Shown: positions 1 to 61,121, counted from the stretch's first letter. The stretch: 64,000 bases of DNA from Mycteria americana (GCF_035582795.1 NC_134365.1:38482135-38546134), one strand, 5' to 3'. Numbers and translations are program-made. The notes: generated by a model from the letters alone, not told the origin.

Positions 1-3000
1 TGTCCTACAAAGCCTCATGTGGTACAAAGCAGTCATTTCAGTATTTGGCTTTTAATTTGTCGTGTATTTTGCTATTACTACTTTCTGCTGTTCCCTCTGC
101 TTTCTTCTATTCCTTTTAACTTTCTTACTTCTTTTTGATACTCTTTCTCCTATTTCTACTGTTTCTCCCTGTTTAATTTCTATGTGGTTTTTTCCCCTTT
201 TTATGCTTCTTTTCCACAAGAAAAAGGAGGTGTTCCATTCTAGCCCAACTCATTATAGAGGCATGGAGAGGTGAGCTGGAGAGCTGGCAGAAAGCATTGC
301 TTTTGTCTGGCTATACAGGGAGAAGACTAGGGTTTTGCTGCTGTGAGGATTTCCCAGAAGTGATATTGGAGCTGGTCCAACAGTTTACAGTAAAAGGACT
401 GCAGTTCTAATGCAAGTTCAGCAAGGTGAAGGTCATCTTTTTTCAGGTCAGGTACAATAACCAAGAGTAGCTTGTCAGATGTGTCTCTGGTCTAAGAAAG
501 TAAATAAAACCTTTGGACAGGATGCTACATGGTACATCCTGGACTTGAAGGATCCAGCCTTCATATGAAGTCTCACAGAGAAGAGGAGAGGCAGATCTCT
601 GACCTGTAATGATCATGTAGAGTTAAGAACAAAAGGCCCCATAACTGGAGGACATTATCATGGGGCCAGGGCATCAGCTTCTTGGCATTCTTACCTCCAT
701 TCTCCAACCAAGATGCTCAGCAGTGTCAACAAGTAGCCCGGCTCTGAAGAACACTTTACTTTGCTTACATTTGGGTTGACCTAAGAGGAGTAGTAGGGGG
801 AGAATGTGTATTGGGGTTATAGCCACCTTTTCCTGAGCAGAAGGCAGATGCCTTACACACCTTTCAAAATGGTGAAATCTGGTCCTCTCTGCCATGCACT
901 GCCCATGTTCCCTGCTGAGTGACCAGGCATACTGTGTTTGGCACCTTTGAAGGATGGATGAATGCAGCACCCTGTTGGGCTTGCTGCCATGTCATACCCC
1001 ACAGAGTAGAAGCTGAAGCAATGGGGCAGAAGCCATTAGCAGCATAGTTTGGGGAGGACAGCTAAGCAGTGGTGAAGGAAAACTTTTAGTGCCTCATTCT
1101 CACAGAGGGGAACTGAGTGCAGTGATGACATCTACATGTGTTAGACAACCGGAATGTGTGGTGCACGCTAGAGATGATGTGTGACACAGAAGCTTTGGTT
1201 CAGGTCGGACCATGCTGCTTTTAGATGGAGATGTGGATAACTTACCTGTAGGCCAAAAATGGTTGTTATTTACACTCCCTAAATGTACTTGATTTTTACG
1301 AGAGAAAACAAAGTTCTAGAAATACGGCATGTACTTTGAGTAGGACATGGTAGTCCTTAGGGCCAGTGAGACATTGTTCCCATTGTCTGTGAATGGTTCT
1401 TACGGAAGTTCTTCCTTCCTGTATGGGAGAAATTTTCTATGTGAGTGGAGTTACTGACAGTGGAAATTACGCAGCTTAAGGAAATCTTTTAAATATGCCA
1501 GGTCCACACCAGTGAGCACTAGCAACAGGAGGATTGATGCAATACTCAGTAAGAAGCTGAGAGCAGGAGAGACTGAGATGCTTGTGGCAGTCTGCGCTGC
1601 TGAGATGTACAAGTGCTTTCCATAGGAACATGGGATTTTCTAAGGGCTGCTGGCTTCCTGCTTGTGTATCTTGCCTGCAGTTCAGGTGGGAGGTAATGGA
1701 GGCAAGTGTGTCCTCAAAAGACAGGGAATATCTTCTCTTGTGTTTCCACAGTGCCAGGCACCAGAGAGCAATGAAACTGGGTCAGGTCTCCAAGTGCTAA
1801 ACAAGCTTAGATAGTAATACCAATAATTGTCTGGAACACACTGAATTTAGTGCTTTGCAGCAGCCAAATGACATGGATGGAAAGCAGAATGGTGGGCCTA
1901 TTCTGAACTTCTTTGATTTGATTATTTTTGTCTATTGTATGTATTTATACTCTGCTTATTCATTGAATAAACTGAAATTAGAGCTTTGTGGCACAAAAAA
2001 TGCATTACACAATTAGCCTTAAATGAAAATGTAAAATGTAAACTTCATTTTTTCTGTTCCATGAATGATGGCTCTTCTTTCAAACATTATTAGATGAATG
2101 AAATAAATGTAAGTTTTCAAGACATTTGCCTTGGATCAAAGTCAGGGATGTAATTGTAAACAGTGAGCTCTTTGTGGCTATGTCTACGCTGCTCTTCACG
2201 TTGCCACCGAACGCTATCAAGGTCCCAGGCTAGCGTGCCATGTCTACACCCATATTAAAGGTTGTTTAGGACATCACAAAAAAATCTCACCAGGTATATT
2301 CAACGTGTCTGCATCCTGCATAGTGCTCACAGGTATTTCCTTAAGTAAGAAAGGTACAGGAATGCAGGAAATGAGGCATCTCCACGTTTTCAGGGTTCTG
2401 TGGATTTCAGACAGACAGGATCCCTTCCCAGTATTCTCCTGTGATTAAGGATGCATCTCTAGTTTTTATCATTCCTTAGACCTTGAAAATATTTGCAAGG
2501 GACACCTAATAATAGGACAGTAGATGCTCAAAAGCCAGAATAGTGTATTGCCACAACTTTTGGCCACAACTGTGCTGGTAGAGTATTATACATATGTAGA
2601 AGTACCTCCCTCCACCAATTCTGGGTGGCAAATATGTGTTTTACCTAGCCAGAGTTTCTGTATGTTAAGAGTAGTGAACCAATATGAAAAATACTCTGCC
2701 TGACTACCAAGCTCAGCTTCAGTTTTTCCTTTTCCAATTTAAACAAAAAACTCTGGATGTAATCTACTGCAATGCTTTAGAGAATGAATTACACCACTGA
2801 TTTGTCACCCACTTAGAACTCTCTATTACAGCATGCAGTAGTCTTCTAGCAAGAATTACTCTGAGACATAAGATAACAGGGCAAGAAGGTTTTAGGGACC
2901 AACAGCTGAGTGACATTTTGATACTGTCCTACTTACGAGATTTATCCATTCTCTCTGAGTAACTTCAGGATGGGCCTCAACCATTCATCTGCATTCATGA

Positions 3001-4106
3001 TTTCATTCATCTGCCTCTCTGTGACTACAATGTTTCTGCTAGCTTCCCGAAAAAAAGAGGCTGGAAGGTAAAAATTGACTACCATAATAAACATCAGCTT
3101 TTAGCCACTATTATTTCTTTGTTTTGTTCCTAAAGCCCTTGTCTCTATTGTTGGTTTTTTTCCTATTAGCTTTTTTTTCTTATTATTTCTTTGTCACACT
3201 TTGTCATGAAATCTCCTGTCTTCCGATAGCTGGCATTCTTCTTCAAGCTCAGTTCCTGGGGAGTTGGACAGCTCAGGTTCGGGTTTTAAAATAAATATAC
3301 CTAGCCTTTCTGGTTCCTAAGAGAAGAACTGAACGCATAAAGCAAATTTTAGTGAAAGGCACATATGTAAATAAACTGTCCTTTTTAAATAAATACAGTT
3401 TTTTAAGCCAGTCTTAAGGATTTGGAGTTCTGCTTTGTGGATTTTTTTTCAACATACAGAGTCAGCAGTAATGCCTCCAACAGTCCCATTAAAATGGCCG
3501 GTACCCAGGAATACAGACATAATAAAGTGAGCCAGGAATCATATGATCTGATCAGGGATCAACACCCAATTGAGAACATGCTATTCCATGGATCAGTATA
3601 GGTGATATAAAAGGTAAAGTATTAACTGCAGGAGGGGATTCTGTTGCCTTATGAAGTCTCAGACTTCTGACCTAAGATGGTTCACTTTTAGTGACAAGAA
3701 CTGCACAGTCATAGCAGGTCATCACACATTTTGTGGGAGTGGAACCACTGTGGGACAAGAACTGTAATGTGGAAACACATGGCCTCTTTGCAGGACGTAG
3801 GGTATCTAGCACACTGTGCTCACGCTGTTGCAATATGCAAACAGTCCGGCACTACATGGGAAGTGTGAGCATTAGATACCTTGCAGGTGCCCACATCTTA
3901 GCCACAAATAAGCAGCAATGCAAAGGCAAGAGACGGCATAAGCCTTTTGAACATTAATAGGATGCCCTCAGGAAAGAAAAGCATGTCAGCAAAAGATGTG
4001 TCAGCAAAACACACAGGCTTACATGCAGAACGGCATGGTCAATACATAAACAAATGGTACATGTTATTACCACTACACCACTCTTAACTTTAACAAAGAT
4101 GGATTC

Positions 4107-4251
4107 ACTCTCGTTACAAAAACTCACATGGAAGTTGTAAGGAGGAGAAATAAGAACTGAAAAGAGGGAAAAAAGGAACTGAAAAACATCCCTCTTTTCA
4201 GTTCTTATTTCTCCTCCTTACAACTTCCACTTGAGTTTTTGTAATGAGAGT
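4107..4251. repeat. Large near-perfect inverted repeat (63-nt arms, 19-nt loop)
   Basis: The left arm 4107-4169 and the right arm 4189-4251 are reverse complements with about three mismatches (one in the distal gttac/gtaat segment and two in the catgtg/cacttg segment). The A-rich spacer is 4170-4188. The pairing stops abruptly on the outer side. Transcribed, it would form one long hairpin; as DNA it could extrude a cruciform. It could be a small non-autonomous transposon or a local inverted duplication. I see no obvious target-site duplication. Confidence 0.9.
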
Positions 4252-4254
4252 TCA

Positions 4255-4308
4255 CACATGTTCTGTGTGAACACATGTTCTGTGTGAACATGTCTGTTCA
4301 CACAGAAC
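4255..4308. repeat. 17-bp tandem duplication merging into a perfect palindrome
   Basis: The unit catgttctgtgtgaaca occurs twice with a period of 17 (starting at 4257 and 4274). The second copy continues into a perfect hairpin with a 14-bp stem (4277-4290 and 4295-4308) and a 4-nt loop. It directly abuts the larger inverted repeat, so the two probably arose from connected rearrangements. Confidence 0.85.
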
Positions 4309-7300
4309 TAGCATGGTGGCAGCAGCTGTAATACTTAAAAATTAGTTTTCTTAGTAAAAAGCCCATTCAGTTTTATAAGCAGAAAGTTATTTCATGTTCA
4401 TCATGTACTATTTGAAACAACCGGATAAACCAGAGTAAATATGTTTAAAAATAGATTAATACAGTTTGTTTTCATAGTGAAGAGTGATTTCTTCCTATAC
4501 ATACTGTCTTAAGAGTAACTGTATTAGTTCCTGGAGTTCCGCGATTGTCTGACAATCTCCACTTTTATTAAAAAAGAAAGGAAAAGCACATTCCTACTCT
4601 TCATTAACATCACATTCCTAAGAGAATGTGAATGTGATTTGAGCATACTTTAAGGCTCAAAAATCAAAAGGTAAATAGAAAGACACCAGCATTTACAATA
4701 TTGCGAGTTTTACAAGAGGATGTTTCTTTTAGATGTGATTCATGATTTCTAAATGCTTCAGATATGCAACAGTGAGTTGTATAGAGACCGGGTTGCGTTA
4801 GTTGCTAGAGGAAGTTGCAGTAAGAGACATGCTAACCCTAAAAAGGCAACTGTCATTCATAGGTTCTAAGTACTTACAAAAATGCATAAACATCACACAA
4901 ACTTGGAATCAGGAAAGAAAGGGAAAAGAGGTATTAAGATACAACTTCACATCCCAGTCCAATGAGGTCGACAGAAATGTGGTTGCTAACTTCCAGAGAA
5001 CACCATTTCACCCAAGGGAAGGACTGGCAGTTTCCTGGGAACACTAGTCCTTTAAGGATGAGAGGGAAAATATAAAACAAAATGTCTTATTCAAAACCAA
5101 CAGCCAATTTTTTCCTGACGAAGAACAGTCTCCACACCCCCTGCAGTCAACATTTACCTTTAAAAAAGTATCTACTTTCAGTATCTACTTAAAAATTTAC
5201 TACGTGGAGGTATTGATACTAATGAGGTATTGATATTGATACTAATGTACACTATTAAAGAAATGTGGAGATTTTGGACTGGTAGTGGAAGTATCCTTAC
5301 TTCAGTATCAACCAGAAGACATATTTTTGAAACATTTCAAAATATTTTGGCACACAGATTTTAAAGCATGACTTGGAATATACAGACTTTTCAGTCAGCT
5401 GTTCTGTGTATCTACATGCTATAGTTCTGCAGGAGATTATTCAATTGCTAACAATTTATAGGATTTACTGCCCTCCTGCTGCTAAGCAAACAGGTTGATA
5501 AATTAACTCATGCCCTTGCTGTAATAAAGAGACAGAACATAGGTGTTCCATTGGTAAGATCACAGGATCTTCACCTCCTGTGGGACAGCATATATTCTTC
5601 TAATAGAAGGAAGGTGCCCAAGTGGGCGCTAGCCAGAAGTGCGCTTGTCAGAATGGTACCTGGTGTGGGACTGACTGCCGTTGGTTTGGCCAGTGTCATA
5701 GGTAGCCGGAGGCAAGCACTGAACGTGGGGAGGCATATTCAAACACGTATCCCAAATAGCCAGTGGAAGGTGTGGGTTGCTTCTCACTGAGGAGGAGGAG
5801 TGGAATGTCAGAAGCATTTTTTATGGCATTTGGGATATCAATTAGCTACTATAGGTTGGGAGATAGGTTGGAGCAGGTGCATTTATGTAGCGGTTTAATG
5901 CGCAACGGAGTTCATGTTGAGTGTCATCTTTCTTATAGCTGGAGTTCTGTGCGCTGCTCCAATGCACAATACCGCTGTGTGTGAAATGGTTCCTCTGCCA
6001 GGGAAACAAGGAGGAGGCTGTGCACAGTGGTGCCACGTAGACCACACCAGTAATACACACCCTTGTCTAGTGATTCTCAGCCTCAGAAGAGTTGTGTTAA
6101 AGGAGGCTTGGATGAACAATAGGACAGGTTCTGCATTCCCAGGTGTGGCTGGTCAGAAATGGAGAGTGGGGTACAGGAGTTAATCATCACCATTCATCCT
6201 CACCATCATCACCATCATCATGAAAAATGGCTTAAAGCCACTCTCCTGGCTCTGTAGACTTGGCTTGATCTTCAGCACATAGCTGCCTCACAGCTACCTT
6301 AGCTCCTACTCTGCAAATGTTCCTCAATAACAAGATTAGCAACTTCAGTTTTGACATTAGCAGGGTACGTGCACACTATCCTCACTGTAGCAGACTGTGA
6401 GGGGGAAACGTACAACTGGTCCTGCAGTTGGATCTCGTTTCTGGACTACTTCTGCACATGGTGTTAGAAGGCCAGGCAGTTAGGTCAAAATGGAAACTCA
6501 AGCCTCCTGCACTTGTGACAAGCAGTAGGTAAGCCCAGGGTTTTGTCATTTGGGATGGACAGACAGAGACAGACAGGTCAGAAGGCGATTTTCAAGCCTC
6601 CACATGAGGTTCTGCAGCCAAAGGGCCAATCCAGACAGGGCCAGCGCACGCCTCACGCTCTGAGAAATTTATATTGGCACAATCATTTTGACAAGCACAC
6701 ATTGCTGTATGTAGTTAGACAGACAGTTTCAACTGTAATGTATTTGAAAGACTGTATTTTCCCAAAGAAAAGAGCTAAATACATCCAGGCGATTGCAAAC
6801 TTAATGAGGGTGGTGCTCAGCCACTGACAGCGCGGATGCAGCTTCTCAGAGCATTCATACCGTTACACTTCGCGGGTCTCCTCACAGCCGCGTTGCCCTG
6901 ATGTCGGACTTGTGAAAAAGTTCACCCAGCGCATCGGCGGACGCGAGGACACCGCCTGCCACCTGGGGAAAGGCCCAAGAAAGGTGGGCACCGGGGCTCT
7001 TTGGACGTTTTCAGCCATCGTTAGGCTGAATTTGTAACCTGGAAGTGGCGTTAAAGGACGTTTGGTGTTCGGTCCGTCCCTTGCCCTGCAGTTTATCCCC
7101 AAGTAATCAGACATTCAGCTAGCAATCACGTTTTAACGTCTATTTACAGGCGTGCATAAAACAGCGCGTTTGTGGCTAGATCTGCCCTTCCAGCTCCAAG
7201 AGCGACGGCCGGCACCCCTGCCGTCTCCCGCTCTCGCACCTCCGGGTCCGGCGCCCCCAGCCCCGCGGGGGCCGGGCACGCCGCACGCACGCCGCCGCTT

Positions 7301-7712
7301 CCCCACCCGGCCGAAAACGCCTCCCACCGGCTCCGCGCGCGGTTGCGGGGTGCCGCCCGTCCGGGGGTGCCCTCCTCGCCCCTAACCGCCGCCGCCGCGG
7401 CGCGATCCCCGCCCCAAAACCCCCGCCCCGCAGCCGGCGGCGGAGCGGGACCCGCCGGGCCGGGCCGCCCCCGCCCCCGCCGCCGCAGCGCGAGGCCCCG
7501 CGCGACGGGCGGGCGCGCCGACGTCTCTCGCAGGGGCGGCTCGCGGCGCCGCGCGCGCCGGCGCCAGCCCCCCGCGCGCCAGCCGTTACTGGGCGGCGGG
7601 GTGGGGGAGGGGCCGCCGGCGCCGCGCGGCCCCGCCCCCCCTTCCCCCGTCTGGCCCCGGCCCCGGCGGGCGGCGCCCGCGGGGTGACAGGCAGGTCTAG
7701 GCCACAGCCGAG

Positions 7713-7724
7713 TGCGCACGCGTC
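7713..7724 (+). promoter_or_regulatory. NRF1-like site upstream of LEMD3
   Basis: The sequence tgcgcacgcgtc matches the NRF1 palindrome (YGCGCAYGCGCR) except near its 3' end. It lies about 70 bp before the start codon, followed by an ETS-type core in antisense (ttccgg, about 7727-7732). Both are common in TATA-less CpG-island promoters. The call rests on motif match only. Confidence 0.5.
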
Positions 7725-7789
7725 AGTTCCGGCGGGGAGCGCGGCGCGGCGCGTGGGTAGGAAACGCCGCGGCGGCGGGGGAGCGGAAA

Positions 7790-57795
<50,006 letters not shown>

Positions 57796-57902
57796 GAAGA
57801 CTTTCTACAACTGCTAGGACTGTTACTTGCAACAGGAATTTTCCTGTTTGGCTGCCGTCTTCCTTTTTTAGTGCTTTTTGTATGTAATACTTTAATGAAT
57901 TA

Positions 57903-57908
57903 AATAAA
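57903..57908 (+). terminator. LEMD3: Proximal poly(A) signal of LEMD3
   Basis: AATAAA about 108 nt after the stop codon. Use of this site would give a very short 3' UTR lacking the Pumilio-type motifs. Confidence 0.55.
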
Positions 57909-58639
57909 AGTTTGAACGTTCCAGAAATCTTGTTTCCAAAGGGACTTAGCAATGAGGCAGTAATACTGAGCTGACAAAAAAGAAAAAAAATTGCTTCAGG
58001 AAGTTTTCCGGGGCTATAGTAAACCAATGCATTTAAGTTTTGCATGAGGAATACTGAATTCATTATACATTTGCAGATGTGGTGACTGTATTTTTGCACC
58101 AAGAAGTGTTTTTGATAATGCAAAAGCATGGAGAAAAGAAGACTTCCTGTATTTCCATAGTTTCCTGTGAAATAATCTTGTGGGTATTTTGTAACAAACA
58201 ACCTACAGTTCCTGATGGTGAATTAAGTTAAAAAAAAAAAATTTTTCAGTCAATATTAGTTTTTTGTTGCTGTATAAGAATCTTTTTCTGCAGCTAGGGT
58301 ATGGGGAAAGTTAATCTGGCATTAGTGGTTGCATATAAGTGTGAGGGGAAAATGAACTGAATGCGGATGTACTAGGTTTTGTATATAAATGTAAATGCTG
58401 GTGGTGGCAAAAATGGTTGTGTTCTGTGAGGATGTCTGCATTGAAGCAGTGAATAAGCTTCCTATTTTATTCGAAACCTAATGTTTTATATGGTTTTGGC
58501 CGTACCATGACAAGAGGCCAAATACCTTAAAGTGTTAGATACAGGTTAAATATCTTTTATAGGTTTTATATTAAAATACCTGACTATGATTTTGTGTGAA
58601 AGGTCTGATACCAATTGTAATGAATTCAAATTTGTGAGC

Positions 58640-58645
58640 AATAAA
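58640..58645 (+). terminator. LEMD3: Middle poly(A) signal of LEMD3
   Basis: AATAAA in the sequence gagcaataaagaag, about 845 nt after the stop. Possible alternative end. Confidence 0.4.
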
Positions 58646-59365
58646 GAAGCAATTGGCAGATACTGGAAAAATATTTTGTGAAAAGCTGTATTTATTATTA
58701 CGATTGCCAGGGCTGTGACAAAATACCATTGGGATTAAGTGACTTTCCCAATACATTGTAACTTGTTTTAATGAACCAGTTACCTGTTAAAATTTTAAAA
58801 GGTACATACTTCCTTGCAACAATTTTGGCTGATGCAAACTAGAAGTACAGCTGACAGTAAATTTACTAACACTTACCTAGAAGTACAAAATTGTTGCTGA
58901 GAAGCTTAGTTGCAAATCTAAGATTATTGGCTTTACTAATCCCCACTCCTACAACAGTTTTATCTAATTATCCAGCTGAATATCCTGTAGGAGGTGAGAC
59001 TGGAAGCACACCAGTCCCACAAATTTTACTGAAACTCACTTTACTTTGTAGATATGATGGATTTGCAGCATGAACTTGCACAAATAATGCACGTTTTTCT
59101 TATGGTTAAGTAAACATGATGCACACTATTCTGCAACAGAAAATCCTATTGTGCCTTACCTTTGTGCTTTTGTGGGCACCATGTTTATTATTGGAAAGTT
59201 TGTTAACCGAAAAATTTTAAATCCTCAGTTTTATGTCTCAGATGCTAATGAATGAGTATATATAATATATAATCAGCCATGCAGAATTCTACTTACCAAG
59301 GACAAGTACATATTTTTGATGGGTAAGTAGATTGTGCCAGGTCTGGTAGATTTTGATGAGTTTTA

Positions 59366-59426
59366 CTATATACATATATGTATATGTATAATATACATGT
59401 ATATGTATTATATATATGTATATAAA
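59366..59426. repeat. TA/TG-rich partly palindromic repeat in the 3' UTR
   Basis: An alternation of tatata, tgtata and tacata blocks that can fold back on itself. It is likely variable in length and includes one UGUAUAUA motif (59417-59424). Confidence 0.8.
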
Positions 59427-59789
59427 CTAATTTTGTTGAATTTGATGTGCATCATAGTGATTTGTTAACCTGACCTTAGTGACCCCATCTTGTGACCTGT
59501 TGCAAGAGTGAATGTAAAAATAGTTGTGGCATTTTAAAAGGTCGCCTCGATGCAAATGCATCTATCTTGCTTCTAAAATATATTTCTTGTAAACACTGTA
59601 CATTTTATTATTGTAATATGTACTATTATGCAGCTTATTTTACCTTAAACTGTTAAGTTGACCAATATCCCTTCCTGCAAGACAGATGGGAATGTGTATA
59701 ATACCGGAACATTTGAGAAAAATCAGATGTTTGTTGTAATTTGTCACCCTGTCCTGTAAAAACAAACAAAAGAACCAAAACAAATGCAA

Positions 59790-59795
59790 ATTAAA
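59790..59795 (+). terminator. LEMD3: Distal poly(A) signal of LEMD3
   Basis: The common variant ATTAAA followed by a G/T-rich stretch (about 59797-59822), as expected downstream of a cleavage site. The preceding 200 bases look like a typical conserved 3' end. I favour this as the main gene end. Confidence 0.6.
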
Positions 59796-59815
59796 GGTTT
59801 ATTAGGGGTTTTTAT

Positions 59816-60390
59816 ATGTGTCTCACCTTCTAGATATTTGGATGTTTCTTTGACTCGAGTACTTCTTTCATCTGGGGGGTGAGGGGGGAGATTAATTCAT
59901 CATAACCACCTAACTTTTAATGTTTGTTAGGGTTTGAAGCTCAGCAGGTGCTACTGTGAGCTGAAATACACAACTGAACTTCACTTAAAATGTCTTTCAG
60001 CTTTAAATTTGTCTGGATTTTGTACACGGGGAGTGCGGAGGCATTACCTTGATTTCTAAGTCTAGGGGAGGCCACGTTGTCTGACTTGTTAAATGACAGA
60101 GGTGAAGAGGCTTAGCCTTGTGTTTTCAGCTTATTTCTTGTACTTTGGGATAGAAAAAGTCCTCAGAGGGATTTTGATACACTAACAGAAAACAGGCCTT
60201 TTTTTCTCTCATGACGTTTATACTATTATTGGCTTAGTGACTATTTGTATTGAAGGGTTGTGGGGTAGGAGGACCAAAGAAGGGTATGGAAGTCTATTAC
60301 TTACATGTATTTGCCCATGCTTTTGCCCTTTTAGCCCTTCCCTGTGGAAGGGGAGGGGGAGGAGGGAGAATTTCGCTGTAGTTCTGTTCC

Positions 60391-60429
<39 letters not shown>

Positions 60430-60500
60430 AAGATACGCAAGGTGGGCATGAAGAGCTGTCTTAATTTCGCTGCCTGGGGTAAGGTTAGGTCAGTCACTCG
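59816..60500. other. Short intergenic gap between LEMD3 and the next CpG island
   Basis: AT-rich sequence with no coding signal. It holds a G-rich patch near 60345-60370 and a 36-nt T run (60393-60428) immediately before the GC-rich block. Confidence 0.75.
60393..60428 (+). repeat. Poly(T) tract, 36 nt
   Basis: An uninterrupted run of T. It may be the reverse-strand tail of a retroelement, but no element body is recognisable on either side; it could also be a simple homopolymer. Length is likely polymorphic and prone to sequencing error. Confidence 0.9.
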
Positions 60501-60920
60501 GCTTCTGGCCGCAAGTGGGAGCCGTGGGCCGGAGCCATCGCGCCCTCAGAGCCGCGGTGCCTGCCCCCCGCCCGACACCCCCCTCCGGCGCCCGGCCGCG
60601 GCCCCGGCTGGCGCCGCGCAGGTAGGGCAGGGCCGCGGCGGGGCTGTGCGCCCTGAGCTCCCTCGCTCCCCTCGGAACAGCAGGAACGTTATTTTTAAAA
60701 AGGCGAGAAGCCGCTCGCGTGGCCTTTCCGAAGCGCACCCTGGAAATTAAAGGACGGCCAGCTCCGGGCGCGCTGCAGCGGCGGGATGGGACGGGGCCCG
60801 GCCCTCCCCGCCGGCTGCCTGGGCGCAGGCCGCTCCCCTGCAGCGGCGCCGGGGGCGGCCGCCTCCCCGCTCTGCCGTGCCGTGCCGGGGCGGGCGGCGG
60901 GTGTCTCCCCGGCTCTATGT

Positions 60921-60930
60921 TCATATTTGG
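60921..60930 (+). promoter_or_regulatory. CArG-like (SRF) element
   Basis: tcatatttgg differs from the consensus CC(A/T)6GG only in its first base. It is an AT-rich island within the GC-rich promoter. Motif match only. Confidence 0.4.
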
Positions 60931-60949
60931 CGTTGGCCGCCGGTGCCCA

Positions 60950-60959
60950 GGAATTTCCC
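60950..60959 (-). promoter_or_regulatory. NF-kappaB consensus site
   Basis: ggaatttccc, reverse complement gggaaattcc, matches GGGRNNYYCC exactly. It lies about 90 bp before the candidate start codon of the downstream gene. Motif match only; occupancy is unknown. Confidence 0.45.
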
Positions 60960-61048
60960 GTCATGCTCCCCGGGCGGCGGGCCCGTCACTGCGATCCCGG
61001 GGGGCGGGGGGGCCGGGGCCGCTCGCTCGCTCCCTCGGGCCTCTCCTC

Positions 61049-61121
61049 ATGCGCGCTGCGCCGCTGCCGCCGCTCCTCTCCGCGCTCTGCCTGGCGCTGG
61101 CAGCCGCCGCAGGAGCCGCAG
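61049..61121 (+). CDS. MSRB3: Probable MSRB3 first coding exon (signal peptide), partial gene
   Basis: The exon encodes MRAAPLPPLLSALCLALAAA then AGAA and one base, ending at the donor gcagGTAGGAG. This is a classical secretory signal: Arg2, a Leu/Ala core, and small residues before a likely cleavage at AGA-A. The MSRB3A isoform in mammals begins with such an ER signal encoded separately from the catalytic selenoprotein-R domain, and LEMD3-MSRB3 in the same orientation is the mammalian gene order. No catalytic sequence is visible in the window, so identity rests on synteny and exon type. Kozak context is weak; an in-frame ATG at 60917 would add 44 residues. Confidence 0.6.

Larger units (their letters stand above)
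1..7140. other. Intergenic region upstream of LEMD3
   Basis: AT-rich sequence without a recognisable gene. The open frames here are short (under 100 codons), overlap on both strands and show no known domain, so I treat them as chance. It holds a strong inverted repeat (4107-4308, listed separately) and a short CCATCA/CATCAC-type simple repeat near 6190-6222. In the mammalian gene order WIF1 lies on this side in the opposite orientation, but I recognise no WIF1 exon in these bases. Confidence 0.7.
57796..59815 (+). other. LEMD3: LEMD3 3' UTR
   Basis: About 2 kb from the stop codon to just past the last likely poly(A) signal. It contains UGUAUAUA Pumilio-type motifs at 58380-58387 and 59417-59424, and a TA/TG-rich, partly palindromic stretch at 59366-59426. 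The open frame on the opposite strand (57773-58201, 142 codons) has no recognisable domain and is ignored. The end is inferred from signals, not from transcripts. Confidence 0.75.

Noticed and set aside
2175-2265. Segment with two 'atgtctac' phrases resembling ends of old DNA transposons
   Set aside because: Resemblance is short and I could not define termini or a target-site duplication, so I do not call an element.
4610-4631. Short hairpin tcacattc/gaatgtga
   Set aside because: Only an 8-bp stem; common by chance in a sequence of this length.
5842-6183. Overlapping open frames on both strands near 5.9-6.2 kb
   Set aside because: Mutually overlapping short frames with no domain or splice context.
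7144-7719. Long open frames on both strands in the LEMD3 promoter CpG island
   Set aside because: GC-rich sequence has few stop codons. The products are Arg/Pro/Gly/Ala-rich without domains, typical of shadow frames.
7712-7789. N-terminal extension of LEMD3 upstream of the ATG at 7790
   Set aside because: There is no in-frame ATG between the stop at 7685 and 7790, the family starts at the LEM domain, and the ATG at 7790 has a good Kozak context.
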